Part shown: in pieces, positions 15,847-23,184 of the stretch
How positions within the stretch are numbered: the stretch's first letter is position 1
How the letters are laid out: the number at the start of each line of letters is the position of its first letter
Origin: Oscillospiraceae bacterium
Lineage (GTDB): Bacteria; Bacillota; Clostridia; Oscillospirales; Ruminococcaceae
DNA length: 37,332 nucleotides
Assembly (NCBI GenBank): GCA_024684395.1
Contig: JAIKWY010000191.1
Coordinates: forward strand, 1-37,332
Reading direction: 5' to 3'
Notes under the pieces: model-generated
The model's database searches: none
Told to the model about the DNA's origin: nothing
Seen by the model: the letters and a program-made list of their open reading frames with translations, nothing else
Program-made: the position numbers and the translations under genes

Positions 15847-16209
15847 TCACGATGGGGCGGAATTCTGGCGGCATTTCTCCGCCATGAGCGCCTGCGCTTC
15901 CGGGAGCGGCACCGCCCGGAAGGTGCTGTATTCCCGTGCCATATCGCGGCAGAGCGCTTCCGTTTCCGCATCCTCCGGCGGATAGACGAGCAGCACACAG
16001 CGCAGCACCTCGGCATCCATCCAGGCGGTCTGGGCGGCATAGTACCGGAGCAGTGCCTCCGTCCGGGGCGTGGCATCCGTGACCGGCAGCACCGCAAAAA
16101 CGCACAGCTGCGCCGGATCTTCCACCTCCGGCGCATTGTGCATGATCAGCACACCGATCCCTCCGAGCACCAGCAGCACCAGCACGCCCACAAGCAGCAT
16201 CTCATCCAT
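15847..16209 (-). CDS. Small membrane-anchored protein of unknown function
   Basis: A 120-residue protein with one N-terminal membrane segment (residues about 4-23, MLLVGVLVLLVLGGIGVLIM). The rest is an acidic soluble domain with two or three predicted helices and several Cys. AGGAGG sits 7 bases before the ATG, so translation is well supported. I do not recognise the family. It stands alone between two hairpin-rich stretches with no clear promoter upstream; the repeat array at 16230-16582 forms its upstream region. Confidence 0.7.
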   Translation of the reverse strand: MDEMLLVGVLVLLVLGGIGVLIMHNAPEVEDPAQLCVFAVLPVTDATPRTEALLRYYAAQTAWMDAEVLRCVLLVYPPEDAETEALCRDMAREYSTFRAVPLPEAQALMAEKCRQNSAPS

Positions 16210-16229
16210 AGCCGTCCTCCTTTCCTGCT

Positions 16230-16370
16230 CTTGCAGTATATGCAGCAGACGGGCGGTTGGCTATCCTCATTGAAAAATGAGGGTACGCTGTGGGGATTCA
16301 AGACCACTTTGCACCATAAATTAAATCCCCAGAAACCTAAATCAGAGCATCCGCAAGGATGCGACGTGCT
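16230..16370. other. Hairpin-rich spacer before the tandem repeat
   Basis: No gene. It contains CCTCATT/AATGAGG around 16264-16282, a longer GGGGATT/AATCCCC pair around 16292-16330, and GCATCC-GCAA-GGATGC around 16347-16362. These sit directly before the first 94-bp structured repeat. Confidence 0.5.
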
Positions 16371-16582
16371 AAGTAAAAACAACGATGCCCCCTTTGGCGC
16401 AGCCATTGGGGGCATGTGGTCGTTGAAAAGGCGTACCATCCTCCTCGAAGCAGGACGGGTGCAGCGTCACGCTGCCTAAGTGAAAACAACGATGCCCCCT
16501 TTGGCGCAGCCATTGGGGGCATGTGGTCGTTGAAAAGGCGTACCATCCTCCTCGAAGCAGGACGGGTGCAGGGGCTCCCTGC
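16371..16582. repeat. Tandem pair of a structured 94-bp repeat (period 107)
   Basis: Copies at 16371-16464 and 16478-16571 differ at very few positions. Each has a long hairpin (TGCCCCC/GGGGGCA; 16386-16414 and 16493-16521) and is followed by a short hairpin. That short hairpin is GCAGCG-TCA-CGCTGC in the first copy (16461-16475) and GCAGGG-GCT-CCCTGC in the second (16568-16582). The second copy ends exactly at the stop codon of the minus-strand permease gene. A third, diverged copy lies at 27549-27640. Confidence 0.9.
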
Positions 16583-19500
16583 CTAATCGACGGATTTCAG
16601 GGATTCCGCCATGTTGATGCGTTCGAGCTTGATGCCCATGAACAGGTTGACGATCACGTTGAAGGACAGCGTGAGCGCAATGCTGTAGACATAGCTCAGC
16701 GGCATGACCTGATTCCGGAAGGATACCAGATCCACGATGATGTGGTCGATGACGTAGTGATTCAGCATGATGCCGAGCACGATCCCGACGCCGATGCCGA
16801 TGATCGTCAGCGCCAGGTTCTCACGGAGCACATACGCCGATGTCTCGTTCTTGAAGAAGCCGAGCACCTTGATCGTGGCGATCTCCCGGATGCGCTCGGT
16901 GATGTTGATGTTCGTCAGATTGTAGAGCACGACGAACGCCAGACCCGCCGCACAGGCGATGATCAGCAGCACGATGTAGTTCAGGCTGCCCATCATCTTG
17001 TTCATGCGCTCCCGCAGCTCATCGAACAGCAGGATCGTCGTGACACGGTCGTCCTTGGAGATCTCCGCAGAGAGCTGGTATACGTCGGCATCCTCCGGGA
17101 AGTTCAGGAACGCCGAGTTGATCTCCGGCATGTCGCCGGTCTGCTCTTTGATCGTCTCCGGGCGCATCATGATGTAGTTGTAGACATGATTCTCGAAGAT
17201 GCCCGAGATGCGGACGTGGATCTCCTGCAGATCCTCATTGCGGAGCGTGACGGTGTCGCCGGTGTTGATGCCGTAGCGGTCGTGGATGCTGTTGCTGATG
17301 ACCGCCTCACCGACCTCCGGGAACGGGATGGGCTCGTCCGTCATGGTGTGCAGCTCCATATAGTCTGCGATGCGCTCGGTCTCATAGGGCGCCATCAGCG
17401 TCAGGCTCTTGACCTTCTCCTCTGTGACCAGATCCCATGAGCCAGCGTGCATCAGCAGGCAGCTTTCGGTGTTGTCGTCTATGATCTTCTGCAGGTCGGC
17501 AGGGAGCACTTCGCTGTAGCTCTCCTTGAAGCCCGCCTGTGCATCTGCCAGGATGATCTCGCCATACTGGATGTCCGCAAAGCCGGCAACGGAATCCCGC
17601 AGGCCAAAGCCAGTCAGCAGCAGTGCCATGCAGCCGCTGATGCCGAAGACCATCATGAAGAAGCGCCGCTTATAGCGGAAAATGTTCCGGATGGAGACCT
17701 TGTGCAGGAATTTCAGCCGGTTCCAGATGAAGGGCAGATATTCGAGCAGCACACGCTTGCCCGCCTTCGGTGCCTTCGGACGCATCAGGCTGGCAGCCGT
17801 CTCGCTCAGCTCGATGCGGCAGGACAGCCATGTCGTACCCATCGAACAGAGCAGCGATACGCCCAGCATCGCCAGCGCCAGCTTCCAGTTCAGCACATAG
17901 ATCAGCGGCAGCGGGATGTACATCAGCTCATAGCTCATCCAGATGACCGTGGGGAACACAAGCGAACCCATCGCATAGCCGAGGATACAGCCGATCACAG
18001 CAGCGATGCCGGAATATGCCATGTACTTGCCCATAATCGTGAACTCGGAATAACCGAGCGCTTTCAGCACGCCGATCTGGGTGCGCTGCTCCTCGACCAT
18101 GCGGCTCATGGTCGTCATGCAGACCAAAATCGCCACGAGGATGAAGAACACCGGGAAGACCTGTGCCACCTGATCCACGATCTGGGAGTCGCTCTCGAAG
18201 CAGGAATAGCCGATGTTGGTATTCCGGTCGAGCACGAAGGTATCCGGCTTTTCGAGGTCAGCGACCTCCTGTTCGGCGTCGGCAAGCTCCTGCTCGGCAT
18301 CGGCGATCTTCTCGTCAAATTCCTTCTTGCCGTCCTTGTATTCTTTCAGACCGTCCTCATATTCCTTCTTGCCGTCCTCAAATTCGACAAGACCGTCCTC
18401 GTATTTCTGCTTGCCGTCCTCATATTCTTTCAGACCGTCCTCGTACTTCTGCTTGCCCTCCTCGAACTGCTTCACGCCGTCCTCGTAGTCCTTCAAGCCG
18501 TCCTCGTACTGCTTCTTGCCGTCCTCGAACTTCGCCTTGCCTTCCTCATACTTGGCGACAGCCTCGTCATACTGGCGCTTGCCGTTCTCATATTCGGATC
18601 TGCCGGCTTCAAAGGCAGCACGTCCGGCGGCAAGCTCCTGCTTCTTGGCATTGAGGGTGTCCTGGTTCTCCTGCACCTGCTGCCGTCCGGCATCGAGGGC
18701 AGCACGCTGTGCCTGTATCTGCGCACGGGCGGCATTGATCTGCTCCTGTGCGGCGGTGAGCTGTGCCTTCGTCTCCTCGGGGAGCATGTCCCACATCGGC
18801 TGGAGCTGTTCGATCTGCATCTGCACCGCCTGCTCCTGTGTGGCAAGCTGGGATTCCGCATCGTCGATCTGCGCTGCACCGGCGTTGATCTCTGCCCATG
18901 CCGCATCGAGCTGCTGCTGACCGGCAGCAAGCTGAGACTCGCCGTCTTTGATCTGCTGCTCGGACTCGTCAAGCTGCCGCTTGGCATCCTCGAGCTTCTT
19001 TCCGTTGTCATCGAGCTGCTGTTTGCCGTCCGCAAGCTCCTTTTCCGCCTTGTCGAGCTCCTCCTTGGAGTCATCGAGCTTCTTCTTGCCGTCTGCAAGC
19101 TCCTGCTCTGCCTTGTCAAGCTCCTCCTTTGCCTCGGTGAGCTCCTGCACGGCATCCTCGAGCTCCTGCTTGGCATCTGCTAATTCCTGCTCGGCGTCAT
19201 CGAGCTCCTGCTTGCCGTCCCTGAGCTCCTTTTTGGCATCGTCAAGCTCCTGCTGTCCCTCGGCACGCTTTTCTTCCAGCTCTTCCCTGCCGTCGGCGAT
19301 CTCGGCTTCTGCATCGGCGACGATCCGGTCATACCGGGCGGTCGCCTGCGTTTCGGTCAGATTTTCCCAGACCGGCGTGAGCGCCTTGATGGTGTCCTTG
19401 TAGGGCTTGGAGTAGATCGCATCGTCATTGTCGAGGGAGACGAAGATCTCAGTGTAGTAATCCACATCGAACGACTCCGGCGGGAGATAGAGATATGCCC

Positions 19501-20086
19501 GCACGGTGCCGTCACCGATGGAGGTCGTGCCACGCTCGAAGTTCAGGTAGTAGGTCGAATGGCAGGCGCCGACGACCTTGAATTCCTGGTATTTCAGGGC
19601 GTCGATGGTGTCCTCATCGTTGGAATCGGACACACGCACCGTGCTGCCGACGATCATGCCCGTGGTCTCTGCCATGCCGGCGTCCATGAGGCATTCATCC
19701 GGGCTCTCCGGCATACGCCCTTCTGTGAGCTGCAACAGGTTGATGTCCTTGGGGATGGAGTGCGTTTTCAGGACGAAGCCTGTCTCGTCCTCGCCCTCGC
19801 AGATGACATCGAGGGAATGGCATCCCTCGGCGAACCGCACGCCCTCCTGCTCCCGGAGCGCATCGACATCCTGCTCCTCCCAGCCGAGGGTGGAAACGAG
19901 CCGGAAGTCGTAGAGGTTGCCCTCCTCGAAAAAGCGATCGACCGTGGCGATCATGTCTGGCATGGTGACACGGATGCCCGCAAAGAAGCCGACACCGAGC
20001 ATGATGATCGCCATGATGGCAAGGAAGCGCCCGAGTGTCGCCCGGATCTCACGCAGCGTCGTGCGCCGCATCATATTCCGCTTCAT
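16583..20086 (-). CDS. FtsX-type ABC permease with a giant extracytoplasmic coiled coil
   Basis: A 1167-residue protein. Order: membrane segment (about residues 20-40), MacB-like extracytoplasmic domain, a coiled coil of about 350 residues (roughly 255-612), then membrane segments of a first FtsX core (from about 640). A second extracytoplasmic part and the C-terminal FtsX core (about 1030-1160) follow. The coiled coil ends in a heptad run of the type K-x-Y-E-D-G-L/K, repeated about a dozen times. Such two-core permeases pair with a MacB/LolD-like ATPase, here encoded directly upstream with a 4-base gap. The substrate is unknown; mechanical signalling across the envelope or lipid/peptide export are both possible. 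I chose ATG 20086 over a longer start at 20113 that would overlap the ATPase gene. Confidence 0.88.
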   Translation of the reverse strand: MKRNMMRRTTLREIRATLGRFLAIMAIIMLGVGFFAGIRVTMPDMIATVDRFFEEGNLYDFRLVSTLGWEEQDVDALREQEGVRFAEGCHSLDVICEGEDETGFVLKTHSIPKDINLLQLTEGRMPESPDECLMDAGMAETTGMIVGSTVRVSDSNDEDTIDALKYQEFKVVGACHSTYYLNFERGTTSIGDGTVRAYLYLPPESFDVDYYTEIFVSLDNDDAIYSKPYKDTIKALTPVWENLTETQATARYDRIVADAEAEIADGREELEEKRAEGQQELDDAKKELRDGKQELDDAEQELADAKQELEDAVQELTEAKEELDKAEQELADGKKKLDDSKEELDKAEKELADGKQQLDDNGKKLEDAKRQLDESEQQIKDGESQLAAGQQQLDAAWAEINAGAAQIDDAESQLATQEQAVQMQIEQLQPMWDMLPEETKAQLTAAQEQINAARAQIQAQRAALDAGRQQVQENQDTLNAKKQELAAGRAAFEAGRSEYENGKRQYDEAVAKYEEGKAKFEDGKKQYEDGLKDYEDGVKQFEEGKQKYEDGLKEYEDGKQKYEDGLVEFEDGKKEYEDGLKEYKDGKKEFDEKIADAEQELADAEQEVADLEKPDTFVLDRNTNIGYSCFESDSQIVDQVAQVFPVFFILVAILVCMTTMSRMVEEQRTQIGVLKALGYSEFTIMGKYMAYSGIAAVIGCILGYAMGSLVFPTVIWMSYELMYIPLPLIYVLNWKLALAMLGVSLLCSMGTTWLSCRIELSETAASLMRPKAPKAGKRVLLEYLPFIWNRLKFLHKVSIRNIFRYKRRFFMMVFGISGCMALLLTGFGLRDSVAGFADIQYGEIILADAQAGFKESYSEVLPADLQKIIDDNTESCLLMHAGSWDLVTEEKVKSLTLMAPYETERIADYMELHTMTDEPIPFPEVGEAVISNSIHDRYGINTGDTVTLRNEDLQEIHVRISGIFENHVYNYIMMRPETIKEQTGDMPEINSAFLNFPEDADVYQLSAEISKDDRVTTILLFDELRERMNKMMGSLNYIVLLIIACAAGLAFVVLYNLTNINITERIREIATIKVLGFFKNETSAYVLRENLALTIIGIGVGIVLGIMLNHYVIDHIIVDLVSFRNQVMPLSYVYSIALTLSFNVIVNLFMGIKLERINMAESLKSVD

Positions 20087-20090
20087 GCCG

Positions 20091-20795
20091 TCACCACTCG
20101 ATATCTGCCACATCGACGATGTGGTCGTTCATGCGGATGCTCGAAACGGTGCCGGACTTGACCGTGATGATGCGGTCTGCCATTGCCGCAAGTGCGGAGT
20201 TGTGGGTGATGACAACGACCGTCATGCCCTTCTTGCGGCAGGTGTCCTGCAACAGCTTCAGCACCGCCTTGCCGGTGTTGTAGTCGAGGGCGCCGGTCGG
20301 CTCATCGCAGAGGAGCAGCTTGGGATTCTTTGCCAGCGCACGGGCGATCGCCACACGCTGCTGCTCGCCGCCGGAGAGCTGTGCCGGGAAGTTCTTCATG
20401 CGCTCGCCGAGCCCGACCTGCATGAGCACCTCCTCGGCATCGAGGGGATCCTTGCAGATCTGCGCTGCCAGCTCGACATTCTCCTTGGCGGTCAGGTTGC
20501 CGACGAGGTTGTAGAACTGGAACACGAAGCCCACGTCATACCTCCGGTAGGCGGTGAGCTGCTTTTTGTTATAGCTCGAGATCTCGGTGCCGTCCAGCCA
20601 GACATGACCGTCCGTCAGCGTGTCCATGCCGCCGAGGATGTTGAGGATGGTGGTCTTGCCTGCGCCGGATGCGCCGACGATCACGCAGAACTCGCCCTTG
20701 TTGATCTCGAAGTTCACATCCCGGAGGGCATGGATCTCCAGCTCACCGGTCTTATAGGTCTTTCTGACGTTCTGAAATTCGACAAATACGCTCAT
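20091..20795 (-). CDS. ABC transporter ATP-binding protein (MacB/LolD type)
   Basis: A 234-residue ATPase with Walker [10 protein letters not shown] at residues 41-49, signature LSGGEQQR, Walker [13 protein letters not shown] and switch VITHN. It would drive the large FtsX permease encoded 4 bases downstream. ATG 20795 has AAAGGATC about 9 bases upstream; the frame extends to 20843 without a better start. Confidence 0.94.
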   Translation of the reverse strand: MSVFVEFQNVRKTYKTGELEIHALRDVNFEINKGEFCVIVGASGAGKTTILNILGGMDTLTDGHVWLDGTEISSYNKKQLTAYRRYDVGFVFQFYNLVGNLTAKENVELAAQICKDPLDAEEVLMQVGLGERMKNFPAQLSGGEQQRVAIARALAKNPKLLLCDEPTGALDYNTGKAVLKLLQDTCRKKGMTVVVITHNSALAAMADRIITVKSGTVSSIRMNDHIVDVADIEW

Positions 20796-20852
20796 AGATC
20801 CGATCCTTTCTGTTTCTTCTGTCAGAGATGTAAAAAAGTGCATACACAGTTT

Positions 20853-20881
20853 ATTATAGCATAGTTTCCGTCAGAAATCAA
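20853..20881 (-). promoter_or_regulatory. Promoter of the ABC ATPase-FtsX operon
   Basis: On the minus strand TTGATT (20881-20876), a 17-base spacer and TATAAT (20858-20853). Confidence 0.8.
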
Positions 20882-20910
20882 TGCTATTTTGGAAGAAATC
20901 CGGAACCGCC

Positions 20911-20939
20911 TTGACATTCTCCGCCAAACATGCTATCAT
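20911..20939 (+). promoter_or_regulatory. Promoter of the sigma factor operon
   Basis: TTGACA (20911-20916), a 17-base spacer and TATCAT (20934-20939). It diverges from the ABC promoter 30 bases away. The leader of about 135 nt holds a TGCATAA/TTATGCA pair (around 20968-20997). No ECF-type autoregulatory promoter is visible here. Confidence 0.8.
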
Positions 20940-21081
20940 GATACATAGATACACGCATACAGCAGGATGCATAAATCTATCTGCTGCAAATTATGCAAAA
21001 CGCCGATTTTGATGCTGTGCTGTCAAAAATGCCCCGGATGATGTGTATGTAGGGTAAAGAGCCGGAAAAGGAGGTGGGCAG

Positions 21082-21612
21082 ATGCTTTCAGCCAGTGAAA
21101 CAGACATCCCGCTCGGGATACAGAAGAAAACGATCCGCATGACCGGCGTGAGCTTTGCGGCGCTCGACAAGTACAAGGATCTTGTCTACCGCACGGCGCT
21201 CACAGTCACGGGATGCCATGAGGATGCCGAGGACATCACGCAGGAGGTGTTCTTCAAATACTTCCGCATGGATCCGGAATTTGAGGACGAAACGCACGAG
21301 AAAGCGTGGCTTTTGCGGGTGACGATCAATGCGGGGCGCAATCTCCTGCGGAGCGCATGGTTCCGGAAGCGTTCCGATGCGGATATCACGCTGTTCCCTG
21401 CGGCGGAAGATGCGCCGGGAGATTCCGCCGTCCTGAAGGCGGTGCTGGGGCTGCCGGAGAAGTACCGCACGGCCATTTATCTGCATTATTATGAGGGCTA
21501 CAGTGCGGCCGAGATCGGCGAGCTGACCGGACGGTCGGCGGCGGCGGTCGGACAGCATCTGAGCCGCGGAAGAGAAAAGCTGCGCAAGATCCTGGGAGGT
21601 GACGGAGCATGA
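21082..21612 (+). CDS. ECF RNA polymerase sigma factor
   Basis: A 176-residue extracytoplasmic-function sigma factor. Region 2 is at about residues 28-62 (YKDLVYRTALTVTG, DAEDITQEVFFKYF). Region 4 is at about 123-172, with the helix-turn-helix YSAAEIGELTGRSAAAVGQH. AAAGGAGGTG lies 8 bases before ATG 21082. Its stop overlaps the next gene's start (ATGA), the classic sigma/anti-sigma arrangement. The target promoters are unknown; ECF-like motifs occur elsewhere in the window at 32624 and 32725. Confidence 0.93.
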   Translation: MLSASETDIPLGIQKKTIRMTGVSFAALDKYKDLVYRTALTVTGCHEDAEDITQEVFFKYFRMDPEFEDETHEKAWLLRVTINAGRNLLRSAWFRKRSDADITLFPAAEDAPGDSAVLKAVLGLPEKYRTAIYLHYYEGYSAAEIGELTGRSAAAVGQHLSRGREKLRKILGGDGA

Positions 21613-22076
21613 GTTTTGAGAATAAGATCAGACAGGCCTATGACAGCGTTCATGCGCCGGATACGCTGACCGAACGGCTGCGGGAGGAGCTGCAGCGGGA
21701 TCTGCGGCAGGATGCGGATGCCGTAGGCGGCATCGTAACGGAAGCGCCAAAGCGGGACATCGTCCGGACGCTGCTGCACGGCGGTGCGTTTGTGGCAGCC
21801 ACGGTCATCCTCTGCGGCGGGTTCGGATTTGCGCTCTGGTCGATGCGGGACAAGACGGTCGTGTTCCATCCGGGCTCGAATGTCTCTGCGCCGGCGGATG
21901 AGCAGGTCGTGATGCCGGAAATGGCAGGGCTTTCCCGTCAGACGGCACAGCAGACGCTCGAAGCACTCGGTCTGGCGGTCGAGTTCAGCGGCGACGGCAG
22001 CACGGTCGCACGTTCGGAGCCGCCTGCCGGTGCAAGGGTGACAAAAGGCAGCACGGTGCGGCTCGTGATGGAGTGA
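21609..22076 (+). CDS. Membrane protein with PASTA domain, probable anti-sigma factor
   Basis: A 155-residue protein: a cytoplasmic helical part (1-55), one membrane segment (about 57-77) and an extracytoplasmic PASTA domain (about 100-155). The PASTA features are VVMPEMAGLSRQTAQQTLEALG, then SEPPAGARVTKGSTVRLV. PASTA domains bind muropeptides or beta-lactams in PknB kinases and PBPs. The overlap with the sigma gene suggests it holds the sigma factor and senses the wall. No zinc anti-sigma motif (HxxxCxxC) is present, so the anti-sigma role is inferred from position and topology. Confidence 0.8.
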   Translation: MSFENKIRQAYDSVHAPDTLTERLREELQRDLRQDADAVGGIVTEAPKRDIVRTLLHGGAFVAATVILCGGFGFALWSMRDKTVVFHPGSNVSAPADEQVVMPEMAGLSRQTAQQTLEALGLAVEFSGDGSTVARSEPPAGARVTKGSTVRLVME

Positions 22077-22153
22077 GACGGGGTATAATCCCCCTGATCC
22101 CGGGCATACTTACTACACCGGAGCAGATGCCCCGGCGGCGGGTCGTCCGGGTG

Positions 22154-22189
22154 CCGCACATCCCGCTTGTGATCTGCCGGGATGTGCGG
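22154..22189. repeat. Long perfect hairpin before a micro-gene
   Basis: Twelve-base perfect arms CCGCACATCCCG (22154-22165) and CGGGATGTGCGG (22178-22189) around a 12-base loop. No T run follows, so it is not a standard terminator. It sits 17 bases upstream of the small frame at 22207. A smaller GGGG-TATAAT-CCCC hairpin lies near 22080. Confidence 0.6.
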
Positions 22190-22206
22190 AGATGGGAGTG
22201 AACGTC

Positions 22207-22287
22207 ATGAGCAAGAACAAGCGCCACAACCGGAACCCCGAACAGGAGAAGCCGGAGCAGGGCGGCTCGGAGCCGAGCTGCGCCTGA
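22207..22287 (+). CDS. Possible 26-residue micro-protein
   Basis: ATG 22207 follows GGGAGTG by about 7 bases and reads 26 codons to TGA 22287. The peptide is hydrophilic, basic at the start (MSKNKRHNRN) and acidic/Gly-rich later, ending in Ser-Cys-Ala. It lies after the sigma/PASTA pair and just before a terminator. I do not recognise it; it could be a real small gene or chance. Confidence 0.4.
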   Translation: MSKNKRHNRNPEQEKPEQGGSEPSCA

Positions 22288-22301
22288 CCCGCTGAAAACA
22301 G

Positions 22302-22336
22302 GAAAGCTGCACTCTTTTCAGGGTGCAGCTTCTTTT
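22302..22336. terminator. Terminator between convergent sigma operon and peptidase gene
   Basis: Arms GAAAGCTGCACTC and GGGTGCAGCTTC around TTTTCA, followed by TTTT on the plus strand. It ends the sigma operon and lies just past the stop of the minus-strand peptidase. Confidence 0.75.
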
Positions 22337-22345
22337 CATGTGATG

Positions 22346-23107
22346 CTATTCAGATCGCAGCAAAAACTGCGGCTGCTCCTGTGTGAGCAGTTCTTTAGCT
22401 GTCTGGTAGGTGTGGAGCCATTCCGGATAGTGCAGCTTTTCGCCTGTCGTATGCTCATTGTAATACCCGACGCTCAGATTCACGCCGCAGCATTGCCTGC
22501 ACAATGTGACAATATCCGTGCGGGCTTTGATCCCTGCCGAGGTGTAGTGTGTATGGGATTCGACATGATCAATGAATGCCTGTGTGACGGGCAGACGGTA
22601 GGTCTTGTATTCGGTGGCATTGCAGCGGTCGAACTGGATCATATACTGATGCGCATTCAGCTCTGCGGCAATGTCCGGGTAGTGTTCCATCAGATGATGC
22701 GCACCGATCTGTCCATGTTCTTCGCCGTCCGTGATGAGGAGAGAATGACCGCTCTCCTTGAGAAGCCAGAGGATCGCGCATCCGGCTCTGTCATCAGCGC
22801 CGATGCCCCAGCCCTTCCAGCCGCCCTGGGAGATGATCTGCCCTTCGGCATCAAATACCGGCTTATGCGGCTGTTTGCGGTACATTTCAGCATAATTCGG
22901 GACATAGAATGTATCCCAGACTGTATCGGCATGTGCGACCAATACGACACGGTCTGCCCTGTTTCCCGGGACATACACAAAATTGTTCTTTCCGCCGTCA
23001 AACTGTGCGATCGACCCATCGAGCTCCGCAAACCGGGACAGGACGGGCATGGCGTCCTCCAGCCGCATGGACAGGAACTCCATCAGGGTATCTTTGACAG
23101 GATCCAT
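22346..23107 (-). CDS. Zinc metallopeptidase-like protein (M20/M28/M42 clan)
   Basis: A 253-residue protein with the metal-ligand pattern of the M20/M28 clan: VLVAHADTVWD (His and Asp), GIGADDRAG (bridging Asp), TDGEEHGQIGA (catalytic Glu pair), FDRCNATEY (Asp) and a late His in NEHTTGE. No signal peptide, so probably a cytoplasmic aminopeptidase or amidohydrolase. AGGAGGTG lies 9 bases before ATG 23107. A hairpin separates it from gpmI. The substrate cannot be named. Confidence 0.8.
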   Translation of the reverse strand: MDPVKDTLMEFLSMRLEDAMPVLSRFAELDGSIAQFDGGKNNFVYVPGNRADRVVLVAHADTVWDTFYVPNYAEMYRKQPHKPVFDAEGQIISQGGWKGWGIGADDRAGCAILWLLKESGHSLLITDGEEHGQIGAHHLMEHYPDIAAELNAHQYMIQFDRCNATEYKTYRLPVTQAFIDHVESHTHYTSAGIKARTDIVTLCRQCCGVNLSVGYYNEHTTGEKLHYPEWLHTYQTAKELLTQEQPQFLLRSE

Positions 23108-23137
23108 TCTGCTGCACCTCCTATGGTTTTACAAGAA

Positions 23138-23167
23138 GGGCATCTCCGGACAGATCAGGAGATGCCC
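23138..23167 (-). terminator. Hairpin after gpmI
   Basis: Ten-base arms GGGCATCTCC (23138-23147) and GGAGATGCCC (23158-23167), followed on the minus strand by TTCTTGTAAAA. The weak tail may allow some read-through into the peptidase gene. Confidence 0.65.
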
Positions 23168-23184
23168 AGCCGTTTTGTTGAAGA

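Noticed and set aside
16337-16546. Repeated small frames starting MVRLFNDHMPP on the minus strand within the tandem repeat
   Set aside because: The frame is not kept in the diverged third copy, which has no ATG there, whereas the hairpins are kept by paired changes; the repeat is selected as structure, not as peptide.
16371-16582. CRISPR array
   Set aside because: Only two long units (94 bp) with a 13-base gap, internal hairpins and no cas genes.
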